From CAWFPR01 sp963817635 (GTDB lineage Bacteria; Acidobacteriota; Vicinamibacteria; Vicinamibacterales; 2-12-FULL-66-21), in contig CAWFPR010000032.1 in assembly GCA_963817635.1 (NCBI GenBank), positions 186,001 to 250,000 of the forward strand: a stretch of 64,000 nt of DNA, read 5' to 3'. The notes beneath the pieces are model-generated. The model ran no database searches and was not told the origin of the DNA. It saw only the letters and a program-made list of their open reading frames with translations. Below are positions 53,581-61,912 of this stretch, piece by piece (position 1 is the first letter of the stretch; every line of letters starts with the position of its first letter). The position numbers and the translations under genes are program-made.

Positions 53581-54279
53581 ATGGAGACCGTTCCTGCACC
53601 CGGTCGCGCGCGGCTGACGCCTCAGCTCGTGCTCGGCCTGCTGATTGTCGTCGTCGGCGTCCTGTTCACGCTCGACAACATGGGCATCGCGCACGCGGAG
53701 GACTACCTCCGGTACTGGCCCCTGGGCGTCATCGCGATCGGGCTCGTGAAGTTGTGGCAGGCGGCGCAGGGGCAGTGTGGCGGCTTCGGCGGCGCGATCT
53801 TCGTCGGCGCCGGCACGCTGCTGCTGCTCGATTCGCTCGACATGGTCCGGATCAGCATCGATCAAGTCTGGCCGATGGTGCTCGTGCTCTTTGGCGTATC
53901 GATGGTATGGCGCGGCTGGCACGGCGGGCGCGGCGTGGCCGCCGACAACGCGGCGATCGTCAGCGGCATTGCGATTCTGGGAGGCGTCAAGCGCGGGAAC
54001 AACTCGCGCGCCTTCCGTGGAGGGGACCTGACGGCCATCATGGGCGGCTGCGAGATCGATCTGCGGCAGGCGGCTATCGACGGAGAGGCGATCATCGACG
54101 TGTTCGCCATGTGGGGCGGCATCGAAATCCGTGTGCCCGAGGACTGGACGGTGAACAGCCGCGTGGTGCCGCTGCTCGGCGGCGTAGAGGACAAGACGCA
54201 CCCGGCACCCGGATCCACCGCGCACCGGCTGGTGCTGCGGGGCTTCGCCATCATGGGTGGCATAGAGGTGAAGAACTAG
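53581..54279 (+). CDS. LiaF-like membrane protein
   Basis: 232 residues. Four hydrophobic N-terminal segments followed by a beta-helix-like C-terminal region (IVSGIAILGGVKRGNNSRAF, LTAIMGGCEIDLRQAAIDGE, GFAIMGGIEVKN) typical of the LiaF/YvqF C-terminal domain. LiaF proteins restrain a cell-envelope stress kinase. Starts 3 nt after the previous gene. Confidence 0.85.
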   Translation: METVPAPGRARLTPQLVLGLLIVVVGVLFTLDNMGIAHAEDYLRYWPLGVIAIGLVKLWQAAQGQCGGFGGAIFVGAGTLLLLDSLDMVRISIDQVWPMVLVLFGVSMVWRGWHGGRGVAADNAAIVSGIAILGGVKRGNNSRAFRGGDLTAIMGGCEIDLRQAAIDGEAIIDVFAMWGGIEIRVPEDWTVNSRVVPLLGGVEDKTHPAPGSTAHRLVLRGFAIMGGIEVKN

Positions 54280-54285
54280 CCAGCC

Positions 54286-55362
54286 ATGCACCCCATCCTG
54301 GCTCGCCGTTCCCGGCTGGCGCTGTATCTGGGCATCTGGGCGTTGGCCGGCACGCTGTTCGCCGCGCTGCTCGCCGGCACGGCGTCGCTCGGCTGGACCA
54401 CCTCGCTCGCCATCGCCGTGCCGCTGACGATCACCTACGGGTTCTTCTGCCTCTCCTCCTGGTATGTCTCGCGCAGCATGCCGCTCGCGGCCACCGGCAT
54501 CGTCCGGCTCGCGATCACGGCCGTGACCGCGGCGGCTGCGAGCAGCCTGGCCTGGCTGGGACTCGCCCGGGGGTGGCTCGAAGTGCTGTCGCGCCGGGGG
54601 GCCGCGTTCGACGTCTCGGCGGTGTCCGCCGCGCTGACTACCATCGTGCTGGGGTTCGGACTGCTCCTGTACCTGCTTTCGCTGGCGGTGGGGTACCTCG
54701 TGGCCGCCTTCGAGCAGTCGCGCGAGTCGGAACGCCGGGGGCTTGAAACGCAGGTGCTCGCGCGGGAGGCGGAACTCCGGTCCCTGCGCGCGCAGATCGA
54801 TCCGCACTTTCTGTTCAACAGCCTGAATTCGATCAGCGCGCTGACGGCGGCCGATCCCGCGGCTGCGCGGCGGATGTGCGTGCTGCTGGCGGACTTCCTC
54901 CGCGAGAGCCTGGCGCTCGGCTCCGAAGATCGGATCACGCTCGATCGGGAACTGGCGCTGGCGGCGCACTTCCTCGACATCGAACGCGTCCGGTTCGGCG
55001 ATCGCCTGCGGGTCGAGATCGCCGCCGGCGGGACCGGCGGGTGCCTGGTGGCGCCGCTCATTCTGCAGCCGCTCGTCGAGAACGCCGTCACCCACGGGAT
55101 TTCGCACGCGCTGACGGGCGGCACGATTCGAATTCAGGCGTCGCGCACGGCGGCGACCCTGACGCTGGTGGTGGAAAATCCGTGCGACGCCGATCGTCCC
55201 CGCCGTGCCGGCGCGGGAGTGGGGCTGGCCAATGTGCGGGCGCGGCTCCGTGCGCTCCACGGGAGCGACGCGCGGGTATCATCCGGCGAGCACAGCGGAT
55301 CGTGGCGGGTCGAGATGACCATGCCGGTCGAGACCGCCGAGGCAGCCCGGGGACCAGCATGA
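54286..55362 (+). CDS. LytS-type sensor histidine kinase
   Basis: 358 residues. Several membrane spans in the first half, then the His_kinase (5TM-LYT-type) signature LRAQIDPHFLFNSLNSISAL (His near 171) and an HATPase region (LVENAVTHGI, AGVGLANVRARLRALHG). Phosphorylates the LytTR regulator that overlaps by ATGA. With LiaF-like proteins upstream this is an envelope-sensing system. Confidence 0.92.
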   Translation: MHPILARRSRLALYLGIWALAGTLFAALLAGTASLGWTTSLAIAVPLTITYGFFCLSSWYVSRSMPLAATGIVRLAITAVTAAAASSLAWLGLARGWLEVLSRRGAAFDVSAVSAALTTIVLGFGLLLYLLSLAVGYLVAAFEQSRESERRGLETQVLAREAELRSLRAQIDPHFLFNSLNSISALTAADPAAARRMCVLLADFLRESLALGSEDRITLDRELALAAHFLDIERVRFGDRLRVEIAAGGTGGCLVAPLILQPLVENAVTHGISHALTGGTIRIQASRTAATLTLVVENPCDADRPRRAGAGVGLANVRARLRALHGSDARVSSGEHSGSWRVEMTMPVETAEAARGPA

Positions 55363-56108
55363 GCGACACCTCCGTTCTTCGCGTCATCGTGGTGGACGAC
55401 GAGCCGTTGGCGAGGGCGGTGGTGCGCGAGTACATCGGGGCGCACCCCGGCGTCGAGGTGGTCGCCGAGTGCGCCAACGGGTTCGACGCGGTCAAGGCCG
55501 TGACGGAACTCGCGCCGGACCTGATGTTCCTCGACGTGCAGATGCCGAAACTGAGCGGGTTCGAGGTGCTCGAGCTGATCGGGCGCGACGTGCCGGTGAT
55601 CTTCACCACGGCGTACGATCAGTACGCGCTGCGCGCCTTCGAAGTGCACGCGGTCGACTACCTGCTGAAGCCGTTCAGCGAAGAGCGGTTCGCCGAGGCG
55701 TTGTCGCGCGCGCGGGGCCGGCTGCAGGCGCCCGAGGCGGACGACGTGGAGGCGCTGGTGTCGGACGCGCGCGTCCGCACCGGGCCGCTCGAACGTGTGC
55801 TCATTCGCGACGGCTCGCAGGTCCACGTGCTGCCGATCGACCGCATCGACTATGTCGAGGCCCAGGACGACTACGTGTCGTTCAAGTCCGAGGGGCGCCA
55901 GTATCTGAAGGACCAGACGATGGCGTCCATCGAGGCCGCGATGGACCCGGCCCGTTTCGTGCGCATCCACCGGTCGTACCTCCTCAACATCGAGCGGATC
56001 GCCCGTGTCGAGCTGTATGCCAAGGACAGTCGGGTCGCGATCCTGCGTGATGGCACGCGGCTGCCGGTGAGCCGCGCGGGCTACGCCCGGCTCGCGAAGC
56101 TGCTGTAG
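55359..56108 (+). CDS. LytTR-type response regulator
   Basis: 249 residues. Receiver (VIVVDDEPLARAVVREYI, phospho-Asp in LMFLDVQMP, VDYLLKPFS) and LytTR DNA-binding domain (IDRIDYVEAQDDYVSFKSEG, FVRIHRSYLLNIERI). Stop followed two bases later by a heptamer array. Confidence 0.94.
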   Translation: MSDTSVLRVIVVDDEPLARAVVREYIGAHPGVEVVAECANGFDAVKAVTELAPDLMFLDVQMPKLSGFEVLELIGRDVPVIFTTAYDQYALRAFEVHAVDYLLKPFSEERFAEALSRARGRLQAPEADDVEALVSDARVRTGPLERVLIRDGSQVHVLPIDRIDYVEAQDDYVSFKSEGRQYLKDQTMASIEAAMDPARFVRIHRSYLLNIERIARVELYAKDSRVAILRDGTRLPVSRAGYARLAKLL

Positions 56109-56110
56109 AT

Positions 56111-56158
<48 letters not shown>

Positions 56159-56181
56159 GTTCGAGATGGGCCCGCGGGCGC

Positions 56182-56234
56182 TTGACAGCCGTGCCGCGCC
56201 CATGCTAAATATCCGGTTAGTTGAATTAACTAAC
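56182..56234 (+). promoter_or_regulatory. Promoter and TetR-type operator
   Basis: TTGACA (56182-56187), 18-bp spacer, TAAATA (56206-56211). GTTAGTT (56216-56222) and AACTAAC (56228-56234) make a perfect inverted repeat over the predicted +1, with a further GGTTAGT half-site following. Fits autorepression by the TetR-family protein at 56254. Confidence 0.75.
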
Positions 56235-56253
56235 TGGTTAGTCAACCTCATCC

Positions 56254-56889
56254 ATGCCCAGACGCCGCGCCACAGCCGTCACCCCCGGCACCCGCGAACG
56301 GCTCCTGGCCGCCGCCGCGGCCGAATTCGCCGCCCGGGGCTTTGCCGGCGCCAGCGTGGACCGCATCGCCCGCACCGCGCGCGCCAACAAGGCGATGATT
56401 TACTACCATTTCAAGAGCAAGGCGGCGCTCTACCGCGCGATCCTGCGCGACATGTTCGCCGCCGTGGACCTCCGCGTGCAAGCGACGCTGGCCTCGAGCC
56501 TCCCGGTCGAGGACAAGGTCCGCGCCTTCGTCGAGGCGATTGCCCTCGAGGCCGAAGCGCGCCCGCACTTTCCGCCGATCTGGTTCCGCGAAATCGCCGA
56601 GGAGGGCGCGCACCTCGACGCTGCGACGACCGGCCATCTGGCCAACGTCGTGACCGCGCTCGCCGGCATCATCGGCGAAGGCGTCGCGGCCCGGCGGTTC
56701 CAGCCGGTCAATCCGCTGATCGTGCACGCCGGGATCATCGGGCCGCTGCTGCTCTATTTCGCCAGCACGAAGCTGCGCGCACGGCTGGATCGCGGCGGTG
56801 TGCGGGGGGCGGCGCATGTTACGCGTGACGAGTTCGTCACGCACGTGCAACGGGTCACCGTGTCGACGCTCGAAGGACGGATGTCATGA
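56254..56889 (+). CDS. TetR-family transcriptional regulator
   Basis: 211 residues. N-terminal HTH (GTRERLLAAAAAEFAARGFA, NKAMIYYHFKSKAALYRAIL). The C-terminal ligand domain is generic. Stop overlaps the ATG of a HlyD-type gene (ATGA), so it probably controls an RND or ABC efflux pump whose genes followed in the original genome. Confidence 0.92.
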   Translation: MPRRRATAVTPGTRERLLAAAAAEFAARGFAGASVDRIARTARANKAMIYYHFKSKAALYRAILRDMFAAVDLRVQATLASSLPVEDKVRAFVEAIALEAEARPHFPPIWFREIAEEGAHLDAATTGHLANVVTALAGIIGEGVAARRFQPVNPLIVHAGIIGPLLLYFASTKLRARLDRGGVRGAAHVTRDEFVTHVQRVTVSTLEGRMS

Positions 56890-57165
56890 ACGTGAGTGCA
56901 GCAGGACGAGGGATTCTGGCGCTGGGCCTCGGCGTCGCGGGCAGCCTGGTCGGGGTGGCGTGCCATCGCGGCCAGGCGCCGGAACCGCCGCGGGCGGCGG
57001 GCTACGTCGAAGCGACCGAAGTGCGCGTGGCGCCCCAGGTCGGCGGGCGGGTGGTGCAGGTCGCGGTCGCCGAGGGGGATCGGGTCGAGGCCGGCGCCCT
57101 GATCGCCAGGCTCGACACGGCGGACGCGGAACTCGCCAGAACGCGGACCGAGGCCGAGCGGGTTG
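56886..57165 (+). pseudogene. HlyD/RND membrane-fusion protein, truncated at the join
   Basis: First ~93 residues only: lipoprotein-like N-terminus (AAGRGILALGLGVAGSLVGV, then AC), then YVEATEVRVAPQVGGRVVQV and the biotinyl-lipoyl strand AEGDRVEAGALIARLDTADA, ending at EAERVA where the first alpha-hairpin should continue. The normal protein is over 300 residues. The sequence after 57165 belongs to another gene on the opposite strand. Confidence 0.85.
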
Positions 57166-57172
57166 CGTAGCC
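57160..57172. other. Sequence join 1 (two genes cut)
   Basis: The HlyD reading frame and an SDR reading frame on the other strand both end abruptly within about 10 bp. To the left gene content is Gram-negative; to the right actinobacterial. The joint is at about 57164 +/- 6. Confidence 0.75.
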
Positions 57173-57244
57173 GATGCCCGCGTTCGCGCCCGTCACGAGG
57201 AAGGTCCCACTGGCCAGGTCGGTCATCCGCATGGCACCAGTCAT
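57165..57244 (-). pseudogene. Short-chain dehydrogenase, N-terminal fragment
   Basis: Only 26 residues: MTGAMRMTDLASG then TFLVTGANAGIGYAT, the NAD(P) glycine motif TGxxxGIG. It overlaps the stop of the SpoIIE gene (ATGA), so in its original genome it followed that gene. Cut by the join. Confidence 0.8.
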
Positions 57245-58976
57245 CGGCCGCTGGGCGCAGCACTGTTGCCGGTGCTTGGCTCTACCCGCGCGAGCAGCAG
57301 GGCGATGTCGTCGCCGTGCCTGGTCTGCCGGCGCGGCAGGCTCAGCAGGTCATCGGCCAGCACCTCGAGGTCGTCCGCCGAGCCGAACGGGAGCACGGCG
57401 ATGAGCGAGCTGAGACTGTGCTCGTCGACGCTGTCGGCGACCATGAGCCCGTCGGTGGTGAGGACGAGGATGGGAGCCTGGCTCGACGATGGTCTGGGTG
57501 GTCGTGTACTCGGTGTCCTCGTCGACCCCGAGCGGCAGCCCGGCGTCGCAGTCGAGCACCTTCGGCCTGGGCCCTGGCGGCACGACCAGCGCTGGCGGAT
57601 GACCGGCACGGCAGATCGCCAGTTCCCTGGTCGCCGGGTTGACGACCACGAAGCAGCAGGTGGCGAACAAGGCCAGGTTCGGATCGTTCGCGTTGAGGTC
57701 GACGAGCCACTGGTTGGCCCTGGCCATCACCTCGGCTGGGCCGTGGCCTTCCCTCGCGTAGGCGTGCACGGTGGTGCGCAACCTGCCCATCAGCGACGCG
57801 GCGATCAGGTTGTGGCCCTCGACGTCGCCGATCACCAGCGCCACGCGGCCGTCGACGAGCTGCACGACGTCGTAGAAGTCCCCGCCGATCTCCACTCCCG
57901 ACGTGGCCGGCGAGTAGCGGGTCGCGATCGTCAGGCCCATGGCAGAGAGCTTGCCGCGCGGGAGCACGCCGCGTTGCAGCTCGGCGGCGAGAGCACCCTG
58001 GAACTCGTGCATCCTGGCCCGTTCCAGGGACAGGGCGAGCAACGCCGACGCCGCGAAGAGCTGCGCCTTTTCTTCAGCGGGGAACTCGTGCGGCTCGGGG
58101 AAGCCGAACAGGCAGGCCCCCAACCTGTCCGCGCGAATGGCGCACGGGCAGCGCCACCCACGCCTGAGTCGCGCTGTCGCGGAGCCTGCTGACCAGGTGC
58201 GGGAAGTCCTCAGCGAAGATCTCCGGCGAGCCGACGTAGACCGGGGCAGCGAACTGGATCGCGACCTGAAAATCGGGGCCGGCCGGAATGAGCGCAGGCC
58301 GCTGAGGGCGTCCACGATGTCCTCGGGCAGGCCGTGCGTGGCTTCCACCCCGAGCTGGCCGTCCCGCTCAGCCACCATGATCAGGCTGTCGGCGCCGAAC
58401 GCGCTGATGCCCGCCTGGGCGGCCTCGACGATCGCGTTGACGGTCAGGGCGGACGCGAGCGCGGCGGTGAAGGCGTGCATCCGCCTGGCGCGGTCGGCGA
58501 CGTCGCGGAGCCTGCGCTGCTCGGCTTCTTGCTTCGCCCGGATGGTGGTGGTGTCGACGACCATGCCCATCATCTGGGCCGGACTGCCGTCGTCTCCTGG
58601 CAGGATGCGGCCGCGGGCCTCCATGGTCCGCAGGCTGCCGTCGGCGGCTCTTGACCCGGTACTCGATCTGGTAGGTGCCGCTCGCCGCGGTCATCGCCTC
58701 CATTCCCGGAGAGAGTAGCTGCGGCAGATCGGGCTCGGGTACCCTGGCCAGGAAGGCGTCGATGGTCGCCGTCGCGTCCGGCGGCAGGCCGTGCATCTCG
58801 AAGGCGACCGGGTCGCACATCACCTCGCCTGTGGTGATGTCCCAGGTGAAGAAGCCGGCGTTGACGCTCGTGGAACTAGGCCGGAAGGCCGGTGACCCGC
58901 GGTCTCTTAAGGCGCCGATGAGCCGTTGCCTGCGATATCGGTTCCCTCGCGGCCGGGACATGGGTGATGACTTCAC
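57241..58976 (-). CDS. PAS-GAF-SpoIIE (PP2C) phosphatase, several frameshifts
   Basis: About 550-570 residues in at least four frame pieces. PAS region SVNAGFFTWDITTGEVMCDP, GAF region SALTVNAIVEAAQAGISAFG and ADRLGACLFGFPEPHEFPAE, and SpoIIE phosphatase domain ATRYSPATSGVEIGGDFYDV, LVIGDVEGHNLIAASLMGRL and TRHGDDIALLLARVEP. Such proteins are typical of Streptomyces and relatives and act as serine phosphatases on anti-sigma antagonists. The start is uncertain within about 58960-58976. Confidence 0.8.
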
Positions 58977-59168
58977 GTGGTTGTGTCATCGTCCGCCCGC
59001 TCACCGTCGTGTCCCCGCGTCGCCGCATCGCCGGGCTCGCGCTGTAACTATCTGTAATTACGCAATGATAGGCCAGTGGCACCTGGCCCGGCCCGGAGAT
59101 TTCGCCGTTTTCAGGGATCTCACATGCAATTCAGAAGGAGCGGGCCGCGGCGGAGCCTGCCGCCGGCT

Positions 59169-59200
59169 CGACTCCGTACCTGAGTACGGCTGCTAGTTTC
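59169..59200 (+). promoter_or_regulatory. MerR-type operator-promoter
   Basis: TCGACT (59169-59174) and TAGTTT (59195-59200) are 20 bp apart, the long spacer typical of MerR-activated promoters. The spacer holds CCGTAC-CTGA-GTACGG (59175-59190), very close to the mercury-resistance operator dyad. The -10 ends 6 nt before the regulator ATG. Confidence 0.78.
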
Positions 59201-59205
59201 ACGGT

Positions 59206-59622
59206 ATGGCTGGTTTGACGATCGGTAAGTTCGCGGCGCAGGCGGGCGTCAGCGTCGAGACTGTGCGGTTCTACCAGCGCCGCGGCCTGCTGGCGCTGCC
59301 GGAGCGGCGCGGCTCGGGATTCCGCGAGTACACCCCGGCCGACCAGTGGCGGCTCGCGTTCATCCGCCGCGCACGCCAGCTCGGGTTCACCCTCGCCGAG
59401 ATCCGCGACCTGCTTGGCCCCGCTGAGGCCCGGTCGACCGCCGACATCACCAAGGCTGCCGAGGCGAAGCTCGCCGCGATCGCCGGCCAGATCGCCGAGC
59501 TGGCGGCGCTGCAGTGCCGGCTGCGCCTGCTGGTGCAGGTCTGCGCGCACGGCAGCCGCGACGACTGCGTGGCCCTGCACCTCGGTGACCAGGGTCACGT
59601 CTGCGCGCAGGCGGCCAGCTGA
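59206..59622 (+). CDS. MerR-family metal-responsive regulator
   Basis: 138 residues. MerR HTH (LTIGKFAAQAGVSVETVRFY), linker (GSGFREYTPADQWRLAFIRR, QLGFTLAEIRDLL), dimerisation helix, and cysteines at 104, 113, 121 and 133 (VCAHGSRDDC resembles the metal loop of MerR). The Cys82 equivalent of Tn501 MerR is absent. Hg(II) is likely but another thiophilic metal is possible. Autoregulated by the operator upstream. Confidence 0.85.
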   Translation: MAGLTIGKFAAQAGVSVETVRFYQRRGLLALPERRGSGFREYTPADQWRLAFIRRARQLGFTLAEIRDLLGPAEARSTADITKAAEAKLAAIAGQIAELAALQCRLRLLVQVCAHGSRDDCVALHLGDQGHVCAQAAS

Positions 59623-59657
59623 ATCAGCCAGTAGTTCAAGCCGAAAGGAACAACGTG

Positions 59658-59733
59658 ATGAGCATGCCGAGGAACGAGCGATGAGCATGCCGAGGAACGA
59701 GCGATGAGCATGCCGAGGAACGAGCGATGAGCA
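59658..59733 (+). repeat. Three tandem 23-bp copies before the thioredoxin start
   Basis: Exact copies at 59658-59680, 59681-59703 and 59704-59726, plus the first 7 bases of a fourth that become the thioredoxin ATG. Each copy starts with ATGAGCATG; 23 is not a multiple of 3, so they cannot be read as a repeated peptide in one frame. Could be a recent slippage event or an assembly error. Confidence 0.85.
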
Positions 59734-59950
59734 CCGCCAAGGCAGTGACCGACGACAGCTTCGACGCCGACGTGCTGGCCAGTCCCCGGCCCGTCATCGT
59801 GGAGTACTGGGCGCCCTGGTGCGGCCCGTGCCGCATGGTGGGCCCGGTACTGGACGAGATTGCCGCCCAGTATGCGGGCAAGGTCGACGTGGTCAAGCTG
59901 AACACGGACGAGAACCCGCAGTCGATGGTCAAGTACGGGGTGTTGGTGCC
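59727..59950 (+). pseudogene. Thioredoxin, truncated at a second join
   Basis: MSTAKAVTDDSFDADVLASP, IVEYWAPWCGPCRMVGPVLD (CGPC active site), VKLNTDENPQSMVKYGV and then the sequence departs from thioredoxin just before the cis-Pro loop. About 75 of ~107 residues remain. The open frame continues into a methyltransferase fragment. Confidence 0.82.
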
Positions 59951-59960
59951 GTTCAGTACG
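59945..59960. other. Sequence join 2 (thioredoxin / DNA methyltransferase)
   Basis: An open frame continues across, making an apparent 176-residue fusion. The left part is thioredoxin without its C-terminal third, the right part a methyltransferase without its N-terminal half. A real fusion would not lack both. Exact joint uncertain within about 15 bp. Confidence 0.65.
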
Positions 59961-60257
59961 ATCATGACCTGGAGGGGATACGCCGATGACGGGATGCGGC
60001 TGGTCCGGTCGGTGATCCGCGCCCGCAGGCCGCTGCGTGCGATCCATCCGACCGAGAAGCCCGTGGAGGTGCTGCGCCCGCTGATCGAGTACGCCTGCCC
60101 GCCCGGTGGCCTCGTCGTCGCACCCTTCGCCGGAAGCGGCAGCGACCTGGACGCTGCCCGGCGCTCGGGCAGGCGCGCGATCGGCGTTGAAGCTCGCGAG
60201 GACTACTGCGAGCGGGCCGCCCTGAGATTGTCCCAGTTGATCTTGGAGGCGTCATGA
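59958..60257 (+). pseudogene. DNA methyltransferase, C-terminal fragment
   Basis: HPTEKPVEVLRPLIEYACPP and VVAPFAGSGSDLDAARRSGR are motif regions of alpha/beta DNA N6-adenine or N4-cytosine methyltransferases (FAGSGS is the SAM site; the usual DP is AP here). AIGVEAREDYCERAALRLSQ closes the protein. Phage and integrative elements of Actinobacteria often carry such enzymes. The N-terminal part is missing. Confidence 0.78.
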
Positions 60258-60326
60258 CCATCCGCCAGTGGCAACGCACTGGAGGTCACCGTGAATGATG
60301 CCCTTCGAGCGCCGGAGGCCTGACCC

Positions 60327-60356
60327 ATGACCTCTCCCTCTCCCACCCCAACCGGG
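60327..60356 (+). repeat. 30-bp leader repeat, copy 1
   Basis: Identical to 60976-61005. It begins with an ATG that could encode MTSPSPTPTG. The next gene has a better start at 60393 preceded by GAGGAGA. Confidence 0.85.
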
Positions 60357-60392
60357 GGACCCCAGACCGCAAGACCCGAGGAGACACCCGAC

Positions 60393-60671
60393 ATGACCAC
60401 CCAGCCGCGCCCGGAGGCGTTGATCGACGACCTGGCCATCGTGCTAGCCGGTTCGCTGCACCCGAGTGCGGAGATCGGTCCCGCTCCACGTCTCGCCGCG
60501 CATCGCCTCCGGGACGTGCTCGGCATCGAGGACGGCGCACCCGTCAGGACCATCGAGCCCCTGATCGCTGCCGCGCTCGGCGGTGAACCCGCCCCGGTCC
60601 ATTACCGCTGGCCGGCGGTATGCGGCGGCGACTCTCCGGGTGACCCGTGGACGAGAGTCTTGACCGGGTGA
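60393..60671 (+). CDS. Hypothetical small protein
   Basis: 92 residues from ATG 60393 (MTTQPRPEALIDDLAIVLAG). Acidic, no known motif. The longer form from 60327 would begin with the leader repeat. First of a run of tiny genes with short overlaps that looks like an actinophage or integrative-element cassette. Confidence 0.5.
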   Translation: MTTQPRPEALIDDLAIVLAGSLHPSAEIGPAPRLAAHRLRDVLGIEDGAPVRTIEPLIAAALGGEPAPVHYRWPAVCGGDSPGDPWTRVLTG

Positions 60672-60760
60672 CCTGCGCATCATGCCGGACCGTCACCGCG
60701 AAGGCCGGGGACTAGCCCATGACCCCCACCACCCCCACGACGACCAGGAAGGCGGCGACG

Positions 60761-60979
60761 ATGAGCGACAAGCAGCCGTCGAAGCGCTGGCGCGTGATCA
60801 CCGGCGGCGTGGTCACGCCCTACACCTCCGAGGCCAAGGCCTACGAGCACATCAACAACCTCGCGGCCATCGGCACAGCCGCGCTCGGCCTGCGGATCAC
60901 GGTCGAGCACTGGGAAGGCGGGCGCTGGGTCCTGTACGAGCGCGCCCGTGTCACTGAGAACGGATGGGAGCCGGCATGA
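60761..60979 (+). CDS. Hypothetical small protein
   Basis: 72 residues from ATG 60761 (MSDKQPSKRWRVITGGVVTP); an upstream in-frame ATG at 60719 adds a leader peptide MTPTTPTTTRKAAT. Contains TVEHWEGGRWVLYERARV. The stop overlaps the leader ATG of the next gene (ATGA). Function unknown. Confidence 0.55.
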   Translation: MSDKQPSKRWRVITGGVVTPYTSEAKAYEHINNLAAIGTAALGLRITVEHWEGGRWVLYERARVTENGWEPA

Positions 60980-61005
60980 CCTCTCCCTCTCCCACCCCAA
61001 CCGGG
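60976..61005 (+). repeat. 30-bp leader repeat, copy 2
   Basis: Identical to 60327-60356. It overlaps the preceding stop by four bases and is followed by GGAAGGCGG and a second in-frame ATG (61018). Confidence 0.85.
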
Positions 61006-61017
61006 AAGGCGGCAACG

Positions 61018-61287
61018 ATGAACGCAGACAAGTTGCGCGCGTTCGGGTTCAACAGCGAACGTCAGCGTCACCACGACAACGCCCGCCGCGCGCTGGAGCA
61101 CGCCAAGCGCCACGTCGACTCCCTGCTAGCAGCCTGGGATAACGGTCCGTCCCCGTCGCTGAGTTACGACGCCCGGCAGCTCAACGCCTCGGCGGCCGAG
61201 CTCTGGGCCGAGACCCAGGCGTTCCTGGCGCTGCACGATGTGCGGTTCGTTGTTGAGAGTGACCCTGCAGAGGAGACTGACCGATGA
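61018..61287 (+). CDS. Hypothetical small protein, coiled-coil like
   Basis: 89 residues from ATG 61018 (MNADKLRAFGFNSERQRHHD), mostly helical with many charged residues. A longer form from 60976 carries a leader with the same KAAT ending as the preceding gene. Overlaps the next gene by ATGA. Not recognised. Confidence 0.55.
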   Translation: MNADKLRAFGFNSERQRHHDNARRALEHAKRHVDSLLAAWDNGPSPSLSYDARQLNASAAELWAETQAFLALHDVRFVVESDPAEETDR

Positions 61288-61523
61288 GCGGAGACTATGC
61301 CCGCTGGCTGGCGAACAAGACCGCCGCAGCGCTGGAGCACGACCTGCCTCGTCCCTCCGACCCCTTCGCCTGCATCCCTGACACCGACGGGGAGTACGCA
61401 GGCACTCCCCTGGAGACCAGCGCTGAACGCGCCCGCGACCGGGCGTTCCCCGTCGCCGACGAGGACGTGACGTTCCCCTCTGATAGCAGCCCGAGCGCGC
61501 CCCTAGACAACTGGGACTGGTGA
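61284..61523 (+). CDS. Hypothetical small protein
   Basis: 79 residues, MSGDYARWLANKTAAALEHD, acidic tail ending DNWDW. Overlaps its upstream neighbour by ATGA. Not recognised. Confidence 0.5.
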   Translation: MSGDYARWLANKTAAALEHDLPRPSDPFACIPDTDGEYAGTPLETSAERARDRAFPVADEDVTFPSDSSPSAPLDNWDW

Positions 61524-61526
61524 GCG

Positions 61527-61778
61527 ATGAGCTACATCTCATCCAGTCCCGACATCGGGCAGGCCCGGTTCACCGGGCACGTGTGGCGCGCGGAGAACGG
61601 CGTCGTCCACGCGACCGTCGAGCTTAACGACGCGACCGGGAACCGGACCTACCTGGCCTTCGACAACCCCGCTGATGCCCGCTCACTGGCAGCGGCATGC
61701 ACCGAGGCGGCCGACGCGATGGACAAGTTCGCACCCGAGGCCTCCGCCCCCAGGGCACCAGAGAAGGAGCAGACGTGA
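61527..61778 (+). CDS. Hypothetical small protein
   Basis: 83 residues (ARFTGHVWRAENGVVHATVE), a short beta-rich part then a helix (ADARSLAAACTEAADAMDKF). Stop overlaps a GTG start. Not recognised. Confidence 0.5.
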   Translation: MSYISSSPDIGQARFTGHVWRAENGVVHATVELNDATGNRTYLAFDNPADARSLAAACTEAADAMDKFAPEASAPRAPEKEQT

Positions 61779-61912
61779 GCGAGTTCAGTTGCCCTGACTG
61801 CGGGCGCGAGAGTTGCACGGGCGAGGACTGCTACTGGCCCGACGTGGCAGGCATCCGCCGCCCTGAGCGCCAGGACGCCTCCCCTGAGGCGGCCAGAACG
61901 GAGACACCATGA
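61775..61912 (+). CDS. Tiny Cys-rich protein (45 aa)
   Basis: GTG start overlapping the previous stop (GTGA). FSCPDCGRESCTGEDCYW has four Cys in CxxC-x4-C-x4-C order, a possible zinc site. Unknown role. Confidence 0.5.
   Translation: MSEFSCPDCGRESCTGEDCYWPDVAGIRRPERQDASPEAARTETP

Noticed and set aside
59727..60257. Novel thioredoxin-methyltransferase fusion
   Set aside because: Both domains are incomplete at the joint; a join of two sequences explains it better.
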